Made by a program: the position numbers and the translations under genes. The notes below the pieces were generated by a model. It saw only the letters and a program-made list of their open reading frames with translations. It made no database searches and was not told the DNA's origin. From the NCBI GenBank assembly GCA_045593645.1, contig JAZNWZ010000115.1:1-9927 (forward strand): a stretch of DNA of 9,927 nt, read 5' to 3'. Positions 1 through 5,940 of this stretch are shown one piece after another. Positions within the stretch are counted from its first letter, which is position 1, and the number at the start of each line of letters is the position of its first letter. This DNA is from Fimenecus sp045593645 (lineage in GTDB: Bacteria; Bacillota; Clostridia; Oscillospirales; Acutalibacteraceae).

Positions 1-434
1 TCCACGCAATTGGAAAAGGTATATTGCTTGCAGAAATTCAGCAAAATTCAAATACAACTTATAGAGTTTACGACTATAGTCGTGTTGGAGCAGATGGTAA
101 GCCAAGAGAATTACACGTTGAAAAGGCTATTGATGTTACAAACTGCACTCCACCTACCCGTTCAACAAATCCTGAAGGCGAACTTTTTGAGTATGATAGT
201 TATTCAACACAGCTTCTTACACAATGTGATTTGTTCAATGTTAAAAAGGTTTCTGTAAAAGGCTTTTTTGACGGCGTTGCTGATAGCAAATCTTTTGTTT
301 CAGTTTTAGTTGTTGACGGTTGTGGCAAAATTGATAATATTGAAATCAAAAAAGGAGACAGTCTTTTTATTCCTGCAAACTATGGTACATTTACAGTTTC
401 AGGACAATTAGACGTTATTATAACACGAGTATAA
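1..434 (+). CDS. manA: Mannose-6-phosphate isomerase, class I (3' part of gene)
   Basis: This is the C-terminal part (about 143 residues) of a class I (cupin-fold, metal-dependent) mannose-6-phosphate isomerase, which interconverts mannose-6-phosphate and fructose-6-phosphate in the cytoplasm. The frame is open from the left edge, so the gene begins outside the window. The first in-frame codon is at position 3 and reads HAIGKG, followed by EIQQNSN, TYRVYDY and GKPRELH, which are hallmark motifs of the short Firmicutes ManA/Pmi proteins. The C-terminus has the usual small cupin-like strand domain (GDSLFIPA, then a short beta-rich tail). The TTG codon at 24 is internal and is not a start. The gene ends one base before the ATG of the MFS permease gene, so the two are almost certainly co-transcribed. 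The family assignment is firm. Physiological direction (mannose use or mannose-6-phosphate supply) cannot be read from this fragment. Confidence 0.93.
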   Translation, partial: HAIGKGILLAEIQQNSNTTYRVYDYSRVGADGKPRELHVEKAIDVTNCTPPTRSTNPEGELFEYDSYSTQLLTQCDLFNVKKVSVKGFFDGVADSKSFVSVLVVDGCGKIDNIEIKKGDSLFIPANYGTFTVSGQLDVIITRV

Positions 435-435
435 A

Positions 436-1668
436 ATGAGAAACAGAACTTTTACCGGCACAAAAATTGCTTGTTACATAGGTTATCTTGTACAAGGTGT
501 TATTAACAACATTGCTCCGTTGCTTTTTGTAATTTTCAGTGACAAATTTGACATAACACTTCCAAAGCTTTCACTTTTAATTACTATCAATTTTGGTACA
601 CAATTAGTTGTTGATACATCATCAATTAAATTTGTTGACAAAATTGGATATAAGCGACTTGCAATAATATCTCAAGCAGTTACTTTTGTTGGGCTTTCTT
701 GCCTTTCAATATTACCAAATATACTCCCTAATGCATATATTGGAATTGTAATTGCAATTATACTTTCTGCTATTGGTAGTGGACTAACTGAAGTAATTAT
801 TAGTCCAATTGTTGAATCAATTCCTGGTGAGAAGAAAACTGCAGAAATGAGTTTATTACACTCATTTTACTGTTGGGGACAAGTAATTGTTGTTGCTTTA
901 ACAACAATTATGATTAAGGTTTTTGGTGATGATTTATGGTTTATAGCCCCTGCTATTTGGGCTATAATTCCCCTCTTTAACACTATAAACTTTATCGGTG
1001 TACCAATTGTTCCTAATCTTACAAAAGAAGAAAAAACGCCTTTTTTTAAAATGCTTTTGTCAAAACAATTCATATTATGTATTGTAATTATGATTTGTTC
1101 AGGTGCTTCAGAAATTGCAATGTCTCAATGGTCGTCATATTTTGCAGAGGTTGGACTTAAGGTCAGCAAAATGACAGGCGATTTATTAGGTCCTTGTCTT
1201 TTTGCAATCTTTATGGGTATTGGCAGAATGATTTTTGGCTTTGTTGGTGAAAAAATAAATCTTAAAACTGCACTTTGTGTCTCTGCCCTTTTCTGTGGCT
1301 CATGCTATTTATTAACATCCATAATTGACAATCCAATAATTTCTCTTATTACTTGTGCAATTACAGGTTTAAGTGTTAGTATTATGTGGCCTGCAACATT
1401 AAGTCTTGCAGCAAGATTATTTCCAAAAGCCGGTGGTGCTATGTATAGCGTTTTAGCACTTTCAGGTGACACAGGCTGCACACTTGGTCCTTGGTTTGTA
1501 AGCTTTATGTCAATTAAACTTGCAACAGATAGCAACAGTGGTGAAGCATTAAAATCAGGTCTTGGATTTGGTGTAGTTTTTCCATTACTTATGTTCATAG
1601 CCATTATGCTTTTAAATTACAAAAAGTTCAGTATTGACAAACAAACTAACAGTGATATAATTAAATAA
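436..1668 (+). CDS. MFS permease, sugar-transporter-like (FucP-type resemblance)
   Basis: This is a 410-residue major facilitator superfamily membrane protein with about 12 hydrophobic helices in two halves, and a short charged central loop near residues 195-205 (LTKEEKT). The start ATG is separated from the manA stop by one base, which points to translational coupling. Visible features are an N-terminal basic stretch (MRNRTF), the loop KFVDKIGYKR after helix 2, the segment LLHSFYCWGQ near residue 140, and SEIAMSQWSSYF at the start of the second half. The last two resemble the fucose/sugar branch of the MFS. The link to manA suggests a hexose or hexose-derived substrate, but no substrate can be assigned from sequence alone. 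The C-terminal codons carry an embedded promoter for the next transcription unit. MFS identity is very likely; the substrate is unknown. Confidence 0.85.
   Translation: MRNRTFTGTKIACYIGYLVQGVINNIAPLLFVIFSDKFDITLPKLSLLITINFGTQLVVDTSSIKFVDKIGYKRLAIISQAVTFVGLSCLSILPNILPNAYIGIVIAIILSAIGSGLTEVIISPIVESIPGEKKTAEMSLLHSFYCWGQVIVVALTTIMIKVFGDDLWFIAPAIWAIIPLFNTINFIGVPIVPNLTKEEKTPFFKMLLSKQFILCIVIMICSGASEIAMSQWSSYFAEVGLKVSKMTGDLLGPCLFAIFMGIGRMIFGFVGEKINLKTALCVSALFCGSCYLLTSIIDNPIISLITCAITGLSVSIMWPATLSLAARLFPKAGGAMYSVLALSGDTGCTLGPWFVSFMSIKLATDSNSGEALKSGLGFGVVFPLLMFIAIMLLNYKKFSIDKQTNSDIIK
1634..1661 (+). promoter_or_regulatory. Consensus sigma-A promoter inside the 3' end of the MFS gene
   Basis: A perfect -35 box TTGACA (1634-1639) and a perfect -10 box TATAAT (1656-1661) are separated by 16 bp. 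The -10 box is preceded by TGA, giving an extended -10. The expected transcription start near 1668 lies about 20 nt before the FMN aptamer, where a riboswitch leader promoter should be. The boxes lie within the last codons of the upstream gene. The promoter is seen by pattern only; activity is inferred. Confidence 0.8.
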
Positions 1669-1687
1669 ACATAATATTGATTTAGTT

Positions 1688-1793
1688 ATCTTCAGGGCGG
1701 AGTGAGAGTCTCCACCGGTGGTAAAGTCCACGAGCCATATGGCTGATTAGGTGTAATTCCTAAACCGACGGTATAGTCCGGATGGAAGAAGAT
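1688..1793 (+). ncRNA. FMN riboswitch aptamer (RFN element)
   Basis: This is the leader RNA element that binds flavin mononucleotide. It carries the conserved RFN segments in order: AGGGCGGAGTGA, CCACCGGTGGTAAAG, CACGAGCC, GCTGATTAGGTG, CCTAAACCGACGGTATAGTCCGGATG and GAAGA. The closing P1 helix is formed by ATCTTC (1688-1693) and GAAGAT (1788-1793). It precedes the riboflavin-uptake gene ribU, the expected type of target. Together with the terminator just downstream it should switch transcription off when FMN is plentiful. Confidence 0.97.
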
Positions 1794-1815
1794 GCAACTT
1801 ATAAAGTTACATTCG

Positions 1816-1846
1816 CCCTGCTATTATTAGCAGGGTTTTCTGTTTA
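1816..1846 (+). terminator. FMN riboswitch-controlled intrinsic terminator
   Basis: A perfect 8-bp stem CCCTGCTA/TAGCAGGG (1816-1823 with 1828-1835) closes a TTAT loop and is followed by TTTTCTGTTT. It lies 22 nt after the aptamer and about 30 nt before the ribU start, so it acts as the expression platform. The 5' arm and preceding bases (1812-1820) are complementary to 1693-1701 inside the aptamer (8 Watson-Crick pairs plus one G-U). This gives a plausible antiterminator when FMN is absent. Confidence 0.9.
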
Positions 1847-1874
1847 GACAACTAATCAATTAAGGAGTGATTTT

Positions 1875-2465
1875 ATGTCAAGCAAAAAACAACAAGACAC
1901 CTTTAAAATTACCTTTGTTGCAATTATGACTGCAATTTCAACGGTAATTTATATGGTGTTTCCTGAATTCAACATTATTCCAGGAGTTAGCTATATGAAA
2001 ATCGATTTTTCTGATTTTCCTGCTTTACTTACAGGCGTTGTAATTGGCCCTGTACAAGGAATCCTTGTTGAGGTTGTTAAAAACATTATTCATCTTACTA
2101 AAACAACAACTGTTGGCATTGGTGAAATAATGAATGTAATTATTGGTAGTGCAATTATTTTATCAATGCACTTGTTTACAAAGCTTTTTTCAAAACTTTT
2201 TAAAGAGTCAGCTCTTTCACTTAAAAGTTATTTCATTTCAGGTATCTTATCAGTAGTGGTTACGATTGTTGTTGGTTGCCTTGTAAATGTTATTTTTACA
2301 CCTATTTATTGTTTCTTAATGGGCTTCCCACTTGTAATGGAAACATATATTGCGGGTGTTTGGGGCTCAACTGCATTAAACACAGTTAAATCTTGCTTTA
2401 ATATTTTTCCATTCTTTCCAGTTTATGTTGTAGCACAAAAAACTGTAAAAAAATATATAAAATAG
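1875..2465 (+). CDS. ribU: Riboflavin ECF transporter, substrate-binding S component (RibU)
   Basis: This is a 196-residue membrane protein of the RibU family, the substrate-capturing subunit of energy-coupling-factor transporters. It imports riboflavin together with a shared EcfT/EcfA module that is not encoded in this window. The size is typical of the family (about 190-200 residues, six hydrophobic helices). An AxxxA motif (Ala16, Ala20) sits in helix 1, where S components contact EcfT. The stretches YMKIDFSDFPALL (from about residue 40) and VEVVKNIIHL (from about 64) are characteristic of RibU. The ATG is preceded by AAGGAGTG (1863-1870), which fixes the start. The assignment is strongly supported by the FMN riboswitch and terminator in the leader, which should repress expression when FMN is high. 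The stop codon is followed immediately by the -35 box of the metK promoter. Confidence 0.95.
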   Translation: MSSKKQQDTFKITFVAIMTAISTVIYMVFPEFNIIPGVSYMKIDFSDFPALLTGVVIGPVQGILVEVVKNIIHLTKTTTVGIGEIMNVIIGSAIILSMHLFTKLFSKLFKESALSLKSYFISGILSVVVTIVVGCLVNVIFTPIYCFLMGFPLVMETYIAGVWGSTALNTVKSCFNIFPFFPVYVVAQKTVKKYIK

Positions 2466-2493
2466 TTGACAACAGTCAATTATATGATACAAT
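2466..2493 (+). promoter_or_regulatory. Sigma-A promoter for the SAM riboswitch-metK transcript
   Basis: The -35 box TTGACA (2466-2471) begins at the base after the ribU stop codon. The -10 box TACAAT (2488-2493) follows after a 16-bp spacer and carries an extended TGA in front. The predicted start near 2500 precedes the SAM-I aptamer by about a dozen bases. The layout is nearly the same as that of the promoter at 1634-1661. Confidence 0.8.
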
Positions 2494-2512
2494 ATTTAAG
2501 AATTGAATATTT

Positions 2513-2608
2513 CCTTATGCAGAGTGGTGGAGGGACCGGCCCTATGAAACCCGGCAACCTGCTTTTTAAGCGTGGTGCTAATTCCTGCGGATATTCCGAA
2601 AGATAAGG
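2513..2608 (+). ncRNA. SAM-I riboswitch aptamer (S box)
   Basis: This is an S-box leader element that senses S-adenosylmethionine. It has the conserved segments GAGTGGTGGAGGGACCGGCCC, split here as GAGTGGTGG and AGGGACCGGCCC, then TATGAAACCCGGCAACC, GTGGTGCTAATTCCTGC, and a small CGGA/TCCG hairpin followed by GAAAGAT. The P1 helix is CCTTAT (2513-2518) with ATAAGG (2603-2608). It lies directly upstream of metK, a classic S-box target in Firmicutes. SAM binding should stabilise P1 and allow the downstream terminator to form. Confidence 0.97.
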
Positions 2609-2617
2609 TTTTTTATA

Positions 2618-2652
2618 AAGCACCCTATCTTTGTGGGTGCTTATTTAATTTT
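2618..2652 (+). terminator. SAM riboswitch-controlled intrinsic terminator
   Basis: An 8-bp stem AAGCACCC/GGGTGCTT (2618-2625 with 2635-2642) closes a 9-nt loop and is followed by a T-rich tract (ATTTAATTTT). The 3' strand of aptamer P1 (AAAGATA, 2599-2605) is perfectly complementary to TATCTTT in the loop (2626-2632). With one bulged A, GG at 2607-2608 can also pair with CC of the stem. This is a clear alternative antiterminator for the SAM-free state. Confidence 0.88.
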
Positions 2653-2657
2653 GGAGG
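2653..2657 (+). promoter_or_regulatory. metK ribosome binding site
   Basis: GGAGG, eight bases before the ATG at 2666. It decides the metK start. An in-frame GTG at 2633 lies inside the terminator hairpin and has no ribosome binding site. Confidence 0.85.
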
Positions 2658-2665
2658 TTAAAAAA

Positions 2666-3856
2666 ATGGCAAAATTTCTTTTTACATCAGAATCAGTAAC
2701 TGAAGGACATCCTGATAAAATCTGTGATAAAATTTCTGACGCAGTGCTTGACGCAATGCTTAGTCAAGACCCAATGTCAAGAGTGGCTTGTGAAACAACT
2801 GTTACAACGGGGCAAGTTCTTGTTATGGGTGAAATTACATCAAAAGCAAATGTTAGTATTCCTGAAATTGTTAGAAACACTATTCTTGAAATTGGTTACG
2901 ATGACAGTGCAAAGGGCTTTGACGGTAATACTTGTGCAGTACTTGTTGCACTTGATAAGCAATCTGCAGACATTGCTCTTGGTGTTGACAACTCAATGGA
3001 AATCAAAGATGGTTTAGACGATTATTATAATCTTAACGGTGCTGGCGACCAAGGTATGATGTTTGGATTTGCTTGTGATGAAACACCTGAACTTATGCCT
3101 TTGCCTATTTCAATGGCTCACAAGCTTGCAGTTCAACTTACAAAGGTTAGAAAAGACGGCACACTTCCTTACCTTCGTGCAGATGGTAAAACTCAAGTTA
3201 CTGTTGAATATGACGACAACAAAAATCCGGTTAGAATCGATGCTATTGTTGTTTCTTCACAACACAGTGCAGATGTTGAACTTGAACAAATTCGTGAAGA
3301 CGTTAAAAAATATGTTATTGCACCAATTGTTCCTGAAAATCTTATTGATGAAAACACAAAGATTTTTGTAAACCCAACAGGCAGATTTGTAATTGGTGGT
3401 CCTATGGGCGACTCTGGTCTTACAGGAAGAAAGATTATTGTTGATACATATGGTGGATACTCACGCCATGGTGGTGGTGCTTTCTCAGGTAAGGACCCAA
3501 CAAAGGTTGACCGTTCTGCTGCTTATGCTGCTCGTTATGTTGCAAAAAACATTGTTGCTGCGGGTCTTGCAAAGAAATGTGAAATTCAATTAGCATATGC
3601 TATTGGTGTTGCAAAACCAGTTTCAGTTATGGTTGACACATTTGGTACAGGTATTATGCCTGATAGTCAACTTGGTGATATTGTTAACGAAGTTTTTGAT
3701 TTAAGACCTGCTGCTATTATTGACACTCTTAAACTTCGTAATCCTATTTACAAGCAACTTGCTGCATATGGTCATATCGGTAGAACTGACTGTGATGTTA
3801 TGTGGGAGAAAACAGACAAGGTTGATATTTTAAAAGAAAAAGCAAATTTAAAATAA
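2666..3856 (+). CDS. metK: S-adenosylmethionine synthetase (methionine adenosyltransferase)
   Basis: This cytoplasmic enzyme makes S-adenosylmethionine from methionine and ATP, releasing phosphate and pyrophosphate. The 396-residue length is normal for bacterial MetK. Visible signatures are GHPDK (residues 14-18, nucleotide/substrate site), GAGDQG followed by MMFGFACDET (from residue 125, a methionine-binding region), and the glycine-rich loop GGGAFSGKD followed by PTKVDRSAAY (from residue 269, phosphate binding). The start is set at the ATG after GGAGG rather than the in-frame GTG at 2633. Expression is predicted to be controlled by the SAM-I riboswitch, giving end-product feedback on transcription. 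The gene has its own promoter and is not an obvious operon partner of ribU, apart from possible readthrough. No defect is visible. Confidence 0.98.
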   Translation: MAKFLFTSESVTEGHPDKICDKISDAVLDAMLSQDPMSRVACETTVTTGQVLVMGEITSKANVSIPEIVRNTILEIGYDDSAKGFDGNTCAVLVALDKQSADIALGVDNSMEIKDGLDDYYNLNGAGDQGMMFGFACDETPELMPLPISMAHKLAVQLTKVRKDGTLPYLRADGKTQVTVEYDDNKNPVRIDAIVVSSQHSADVELEQIREDVKKYVIAPIVPENLIDENTKIFVNPTGRFVIGGPMGDSGLTGRKIIVDTYGGYSRHGGGAFSGKDPTKVDRSAAYAARYVAKNIVAAGLAKKCEIQLAYAIGVAKPVSVMVDTFGTGIMPDSQLGDIVNEVFDLRPAAIIDTLKLRNPIYKQLAAYGHIGRTDCDVMWEKTDKVDILKEKANLK

Positions 3857-3871
3857 TTTTAATTTAAAAAA

Positions 3872-3910
3872 ATTAGTATAAAGCAATATATTTTTACTAA
3901 TAATAGTTTT
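3872..3910 (+). terminator. Possible weak AT-rich terminator after metK
   Basis: The inverted repeat ATTAGTA (3872-3878) and TACTAAT (3895-3901) can be extended by three A-T pairs if one T is bulged. It is followed by AATAGTTTT. The stem has one G-C pair per arm and a poor T-tract, so termination would be inefficient. It may be chance in such AT-rich DNA, or it may mark a partial separation of metK from the next gene. Confidence 0.3.
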
Positions 3911-3947
3911 GCAAGTCAGAACATATAAAATTAAGGAGTGAAAATAT

Positions 3948-4160
3948 ATGCTTGATAAAATTGCATTACTTCTTGTTATAATTGGTGCAGTCAACTGGGG
4001 TGCAATCGGATTATTTCAATTTGATTTGGTAGCATGGATTTTCGGTGGTCAAAGTGGTATCATCAGCCGAATTATTTATACAGTTGTTGCTCTTGCTGGA
4101 ATTTGGTGTATTTCACTTTTATTCCGTGACAATGAAGTTTTAGTAAAACACGAAGAATAA
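3948..4160 (+). CDS. Small DUF378-family membrane protein (YuzA-like)
   Basis: This 70-residue protein has two predicted membrane helices (about residues 3-24 and 36-60). The first contains the family-defining pattern IGAVNWGAIGLF, with a short linker (DLVAWIFGGQSG) and a conserved second helix start (ISRIIYTVVALAG). This matches DUF378, a widespread family of small bacterial membrane proteins of unknown function (B. subtilis YuzA is an example). The acidic/basic tail (RDNEVLVKHEE) should be outside the bilayer. A strong AAGGAGTG site (3933-3940) lies seven bases before the ATG. No good promoter was found in the 91-bp gap after metK, so it may be expressed by readthrough or from an unrecognised promoter. 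The gene ends five bases before the convergent terminator. The family call is confident; the function is unknown. Confidence 0.88.
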   Translation: MLDKIALLLVIIGAVNWGAIGLFQFDLVAWIFGGQSGIISRIIYTVVALAGIWCISLLFRDNEVLVKHEE

Positions 4161-4164
4161 AAAA

Positions 4165-4190
4165 AGCCGAGAGAATTAGTTCTCTCGGTT
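4165..4190. terminator. Bidirectional terminator between DUF378 gene and rqcH
   Basis: The core is a 9-bp perfect stem CCGAGAGAA/TTCTCTCGG (4167-4175 with 4180-4188) around a TTAG loop. It extends by one G-U and one A-T pair. A-tracts on the left and a TTATTTTTT tract on the right provide U-runs for both directions, so it serves both convergent transcription units. The TAA stop codon of rqcH (4178-4176 on the - strand) lies in the loop, and one stem arm encodes the last RqcH residues. Confidence 0.9.
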
Positions 4191-5930
4191 ATTTTTTAAT
4201 TTATCCACCATTTCTTTATCAGGTGTTACATAGATAGTGTTATATGTGCTGTAAATAACTTTACCTGGTTTTGCACCTGATGGTTTTTTTACATTTTTGA
4301 TTATTGTATAGTCCACTGGTACAGACGAGGATTTTTTTGACTTACTATGATAAGCAGCAAGACACGCTGCTTCATAAATAGCAGTTTCTGTAATTTCTCT
4401 GTTATTAGATGAAATAACCGTGTGAGAGCCTGCTTGCTTTTGAACATGAAGCCACATATCATAATTTTTTGCTGTTTTTAATGTAAGTATATCATTTTGA
4501 ATGTTATTTCTACCAACAAAAATTTTAAATCCATCACTTGAAATGAATTCTAAAGGTTGTAAAGGCTTTTCTTTATTTGCTTTTGCACCTTTTTTTATTT
4601 TAAGATATCCACCCTGCTCAAGTTCAAATCGTATTTCAGAAATTTCTTTTTCGGTTTCTGCTCTTGAAAGATTATCAAGCACTGTGTCAAGATAAACAAG
4701 TTCTTGTTCACCATCTTCAATTAAATCATAGAGCATTTTTTCTGCATTTACAGCTTTTTTATAATCTTTAAAATACTTTTGAGCATTTTTTTGTGATGAC
4801 AAAGCAGGATTTACAGGGATTTCTACTACCTTGTTCTCGTCGTAATAATTTTCAACTTTATAAACTGAACTTTTTTCAGTCAGTCTGTATTGATTTGCAG
4901 TAATCAGCTCTGCATAAATCCTTAACTGTTCACGATTTTCACACTTTTCAAGCTCTGCTCGTCTATTATTGATTTTGCGTGATGCTCTTTCAATAGCGCT
5001 ATTTAAAAGTTTAAACAAGTCAGATGCTTTTTTCTTTACACGATTAAGCTTATCTTTTTCAAAGTAAAAATCGTCAAGAAGCTCAGAAAATGTTTCATAG
5101 TTTTTCTTTTCGAGGGATTTATTATACTGACGAATATTTGTAAATGAAAAATCAAATGGTGTTTTATCAACTGTAATAAGCATTTGAGAAATTGGATTTT
5201 CAATTTCTTTTTTTATAATATCTATTTCAGTATTTAATCTTTCATACTCAATTTCTGACAACTCGCCTACTGATTTATCACCAAAAACTGTTCTATAAGC
5301 AATTTCACGGCAAACTATTGGAGACAAGCCTTCAATACTATCAAGAATTGCTTTTGAAAGTAGCTTATCATTTTTTTGACTTATACACTCAACAAGCTTT
5401 TCAGTATTATCAAAAATACTTAATTTTTCTTGTGTTGGAGGCAACTCATATTTAAGTCCTGGTAAAATTTCACGAACAGAAGATTTAAACTCATCCACCC
5501 TTTTAACTGCATCAATAATTCTATAATCACAGTCGCACAAGATTATATTACTGCGTTGTCCCATTATCTCACAAATCAAACGATAATCGGTTTTATCACC
5601 TATATCATTTGTACCTGCAAAATCAAAAATTAAAATTCTATCATTATTAATTTGACGAATGTCCTTTAAATTCGCACCAACAAGTCGTTTTCTAAGCAAC
5701 ATACAAAGCATTGGTGGAGTTTTAGGATTTTCAAGTGAATATCTTGTTAAATGTACTCTTGGACTTTGACCATCACAAGATGCATACATACGATATGCAC
5801 CTTCACGGGTACGAAAAATAAACACCAACTCATTTTTTGAAGGTTGGTGCACCTTTTCGACTTTAGCCCCTTTTAAAAAGCCGTATAATTCACTTTTAAC
5901 AAATCCTAATGTAATTCCATCAAGTGCCAT
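4176..5930 (-). CDS. rqcH: RqcH, NFACT-family ribosome quality control factor
   Basis: RqcH (formerly annotated as fibronectin-binding protein A, bacterial Rqc2/NEMF homolog) binds peptidyl-tRNA-blocked 50S subunits and recruits tRNA-Ala to add C-terminal alanine tails that mark stalled chains for degradation. The protein is 584 residues, normal for the family. It has an N-terminal NFACT-N domain (about 1-270), with an Asp97-Arg98 pair matching the residues important in B. subtilis RqcH and the conserved EIMGQRSNIILCD segment. A coiled-coil middle region follows (about 290-440), then a C-terminal NFACT-R (DUF814) domain (about 470-584) with GFKIFVGRNN and DMWLHVQ...GSH. The ATG at 5930 is chosen because it follows AAGAGG and aligns the Asp97-Arg98 numbering. 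A longer in-frame start at 5981 would overlap nif3 and lacks family similarity. It lies 8 nt after nif3, as the last gene of the trmK-nif3-rqcH operon. Confidence 0.95.
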   Translation of the reverse strand: MALDGITLGFVKSELYGFLKGAKVEKVHQPSKNELVFIFRTREGAYRMYASCDGQSPRVHLTRYSLENPKTPPMLCMLLRKRLVGANLKDIRQINNDRILIFDFAGTNDIGDKTDYRLICEIMGQRSNIILCDCDYRIIDAVKRVDEFKSSVREILPGLKYELPPTQEKLSIFDNTEKLVECISQKNDKLLSKAILDSIEGLSPIVCREIAYRTVFGDKSVGELSEIEYERLNTEIDIIKKEIENPISQMLITVDKTPFDFSFTNIRQYNKSLEKKNYETFSELLDDFYFEKDKLNRVKKKASDLFKLLNSAIERASRKINNRRAELEKCENREQLRIYAELITANQYRLTEKSSVYKVENYYDENKVVEIPVNPALSSQKNAQKYFKDYKKAVNAEKMLYDLIEDGEQELVYLDTVLDNLSRAETEKEISEIRFELEQGGYLKIKKGAKANKEKPLQPLEFISSDGFKIFVGRNNIQNDILTLKTAKNYDMWLHVQKQAGSHTVISSNNREITETAIYEAACLAAYHSKSKKSSSVPVDYTIIKNVKKPSGAKPGKVIYSTYNTIYVTPDKEMVDKLKNNREN

Positions 5931-5934
5931 AAAA

Positions 5935-5940
5935 CCTCTT
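5935..5940 (-). promoter_or_regulatory. rqcH ribosome binding site
   Basis: AAGAGG on the - strand, four bases before the ATG at 5930 and overlapping the nif3 stop codon. It supports the shorter RqcH start and suggests translational coupling to nif3. The spacing is a little tight. Confidence 0.65.

Noticed and set aside
1796..1808. Small AACTT/AAGTT hairpin between FMN aptamer and terminator
   Set aside because: Five weak pairs with a three-base loop; too unstable to claim as a regulatory element.
2633..2665. Longer metK start at GTG 2633
   Set aside because: It lies in the terminator hairpin loop, has no ribosome binding site, and adds 11 residues absent from the MetK family; the ATG at 2666 follows GGAGG.
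3909..3929. Possible promoter for the DUF378 gene (TTGCAA and TATAAA)
   Set aside because: The boxes are only 9 bp apart, far too close for a sigma-A promoter.
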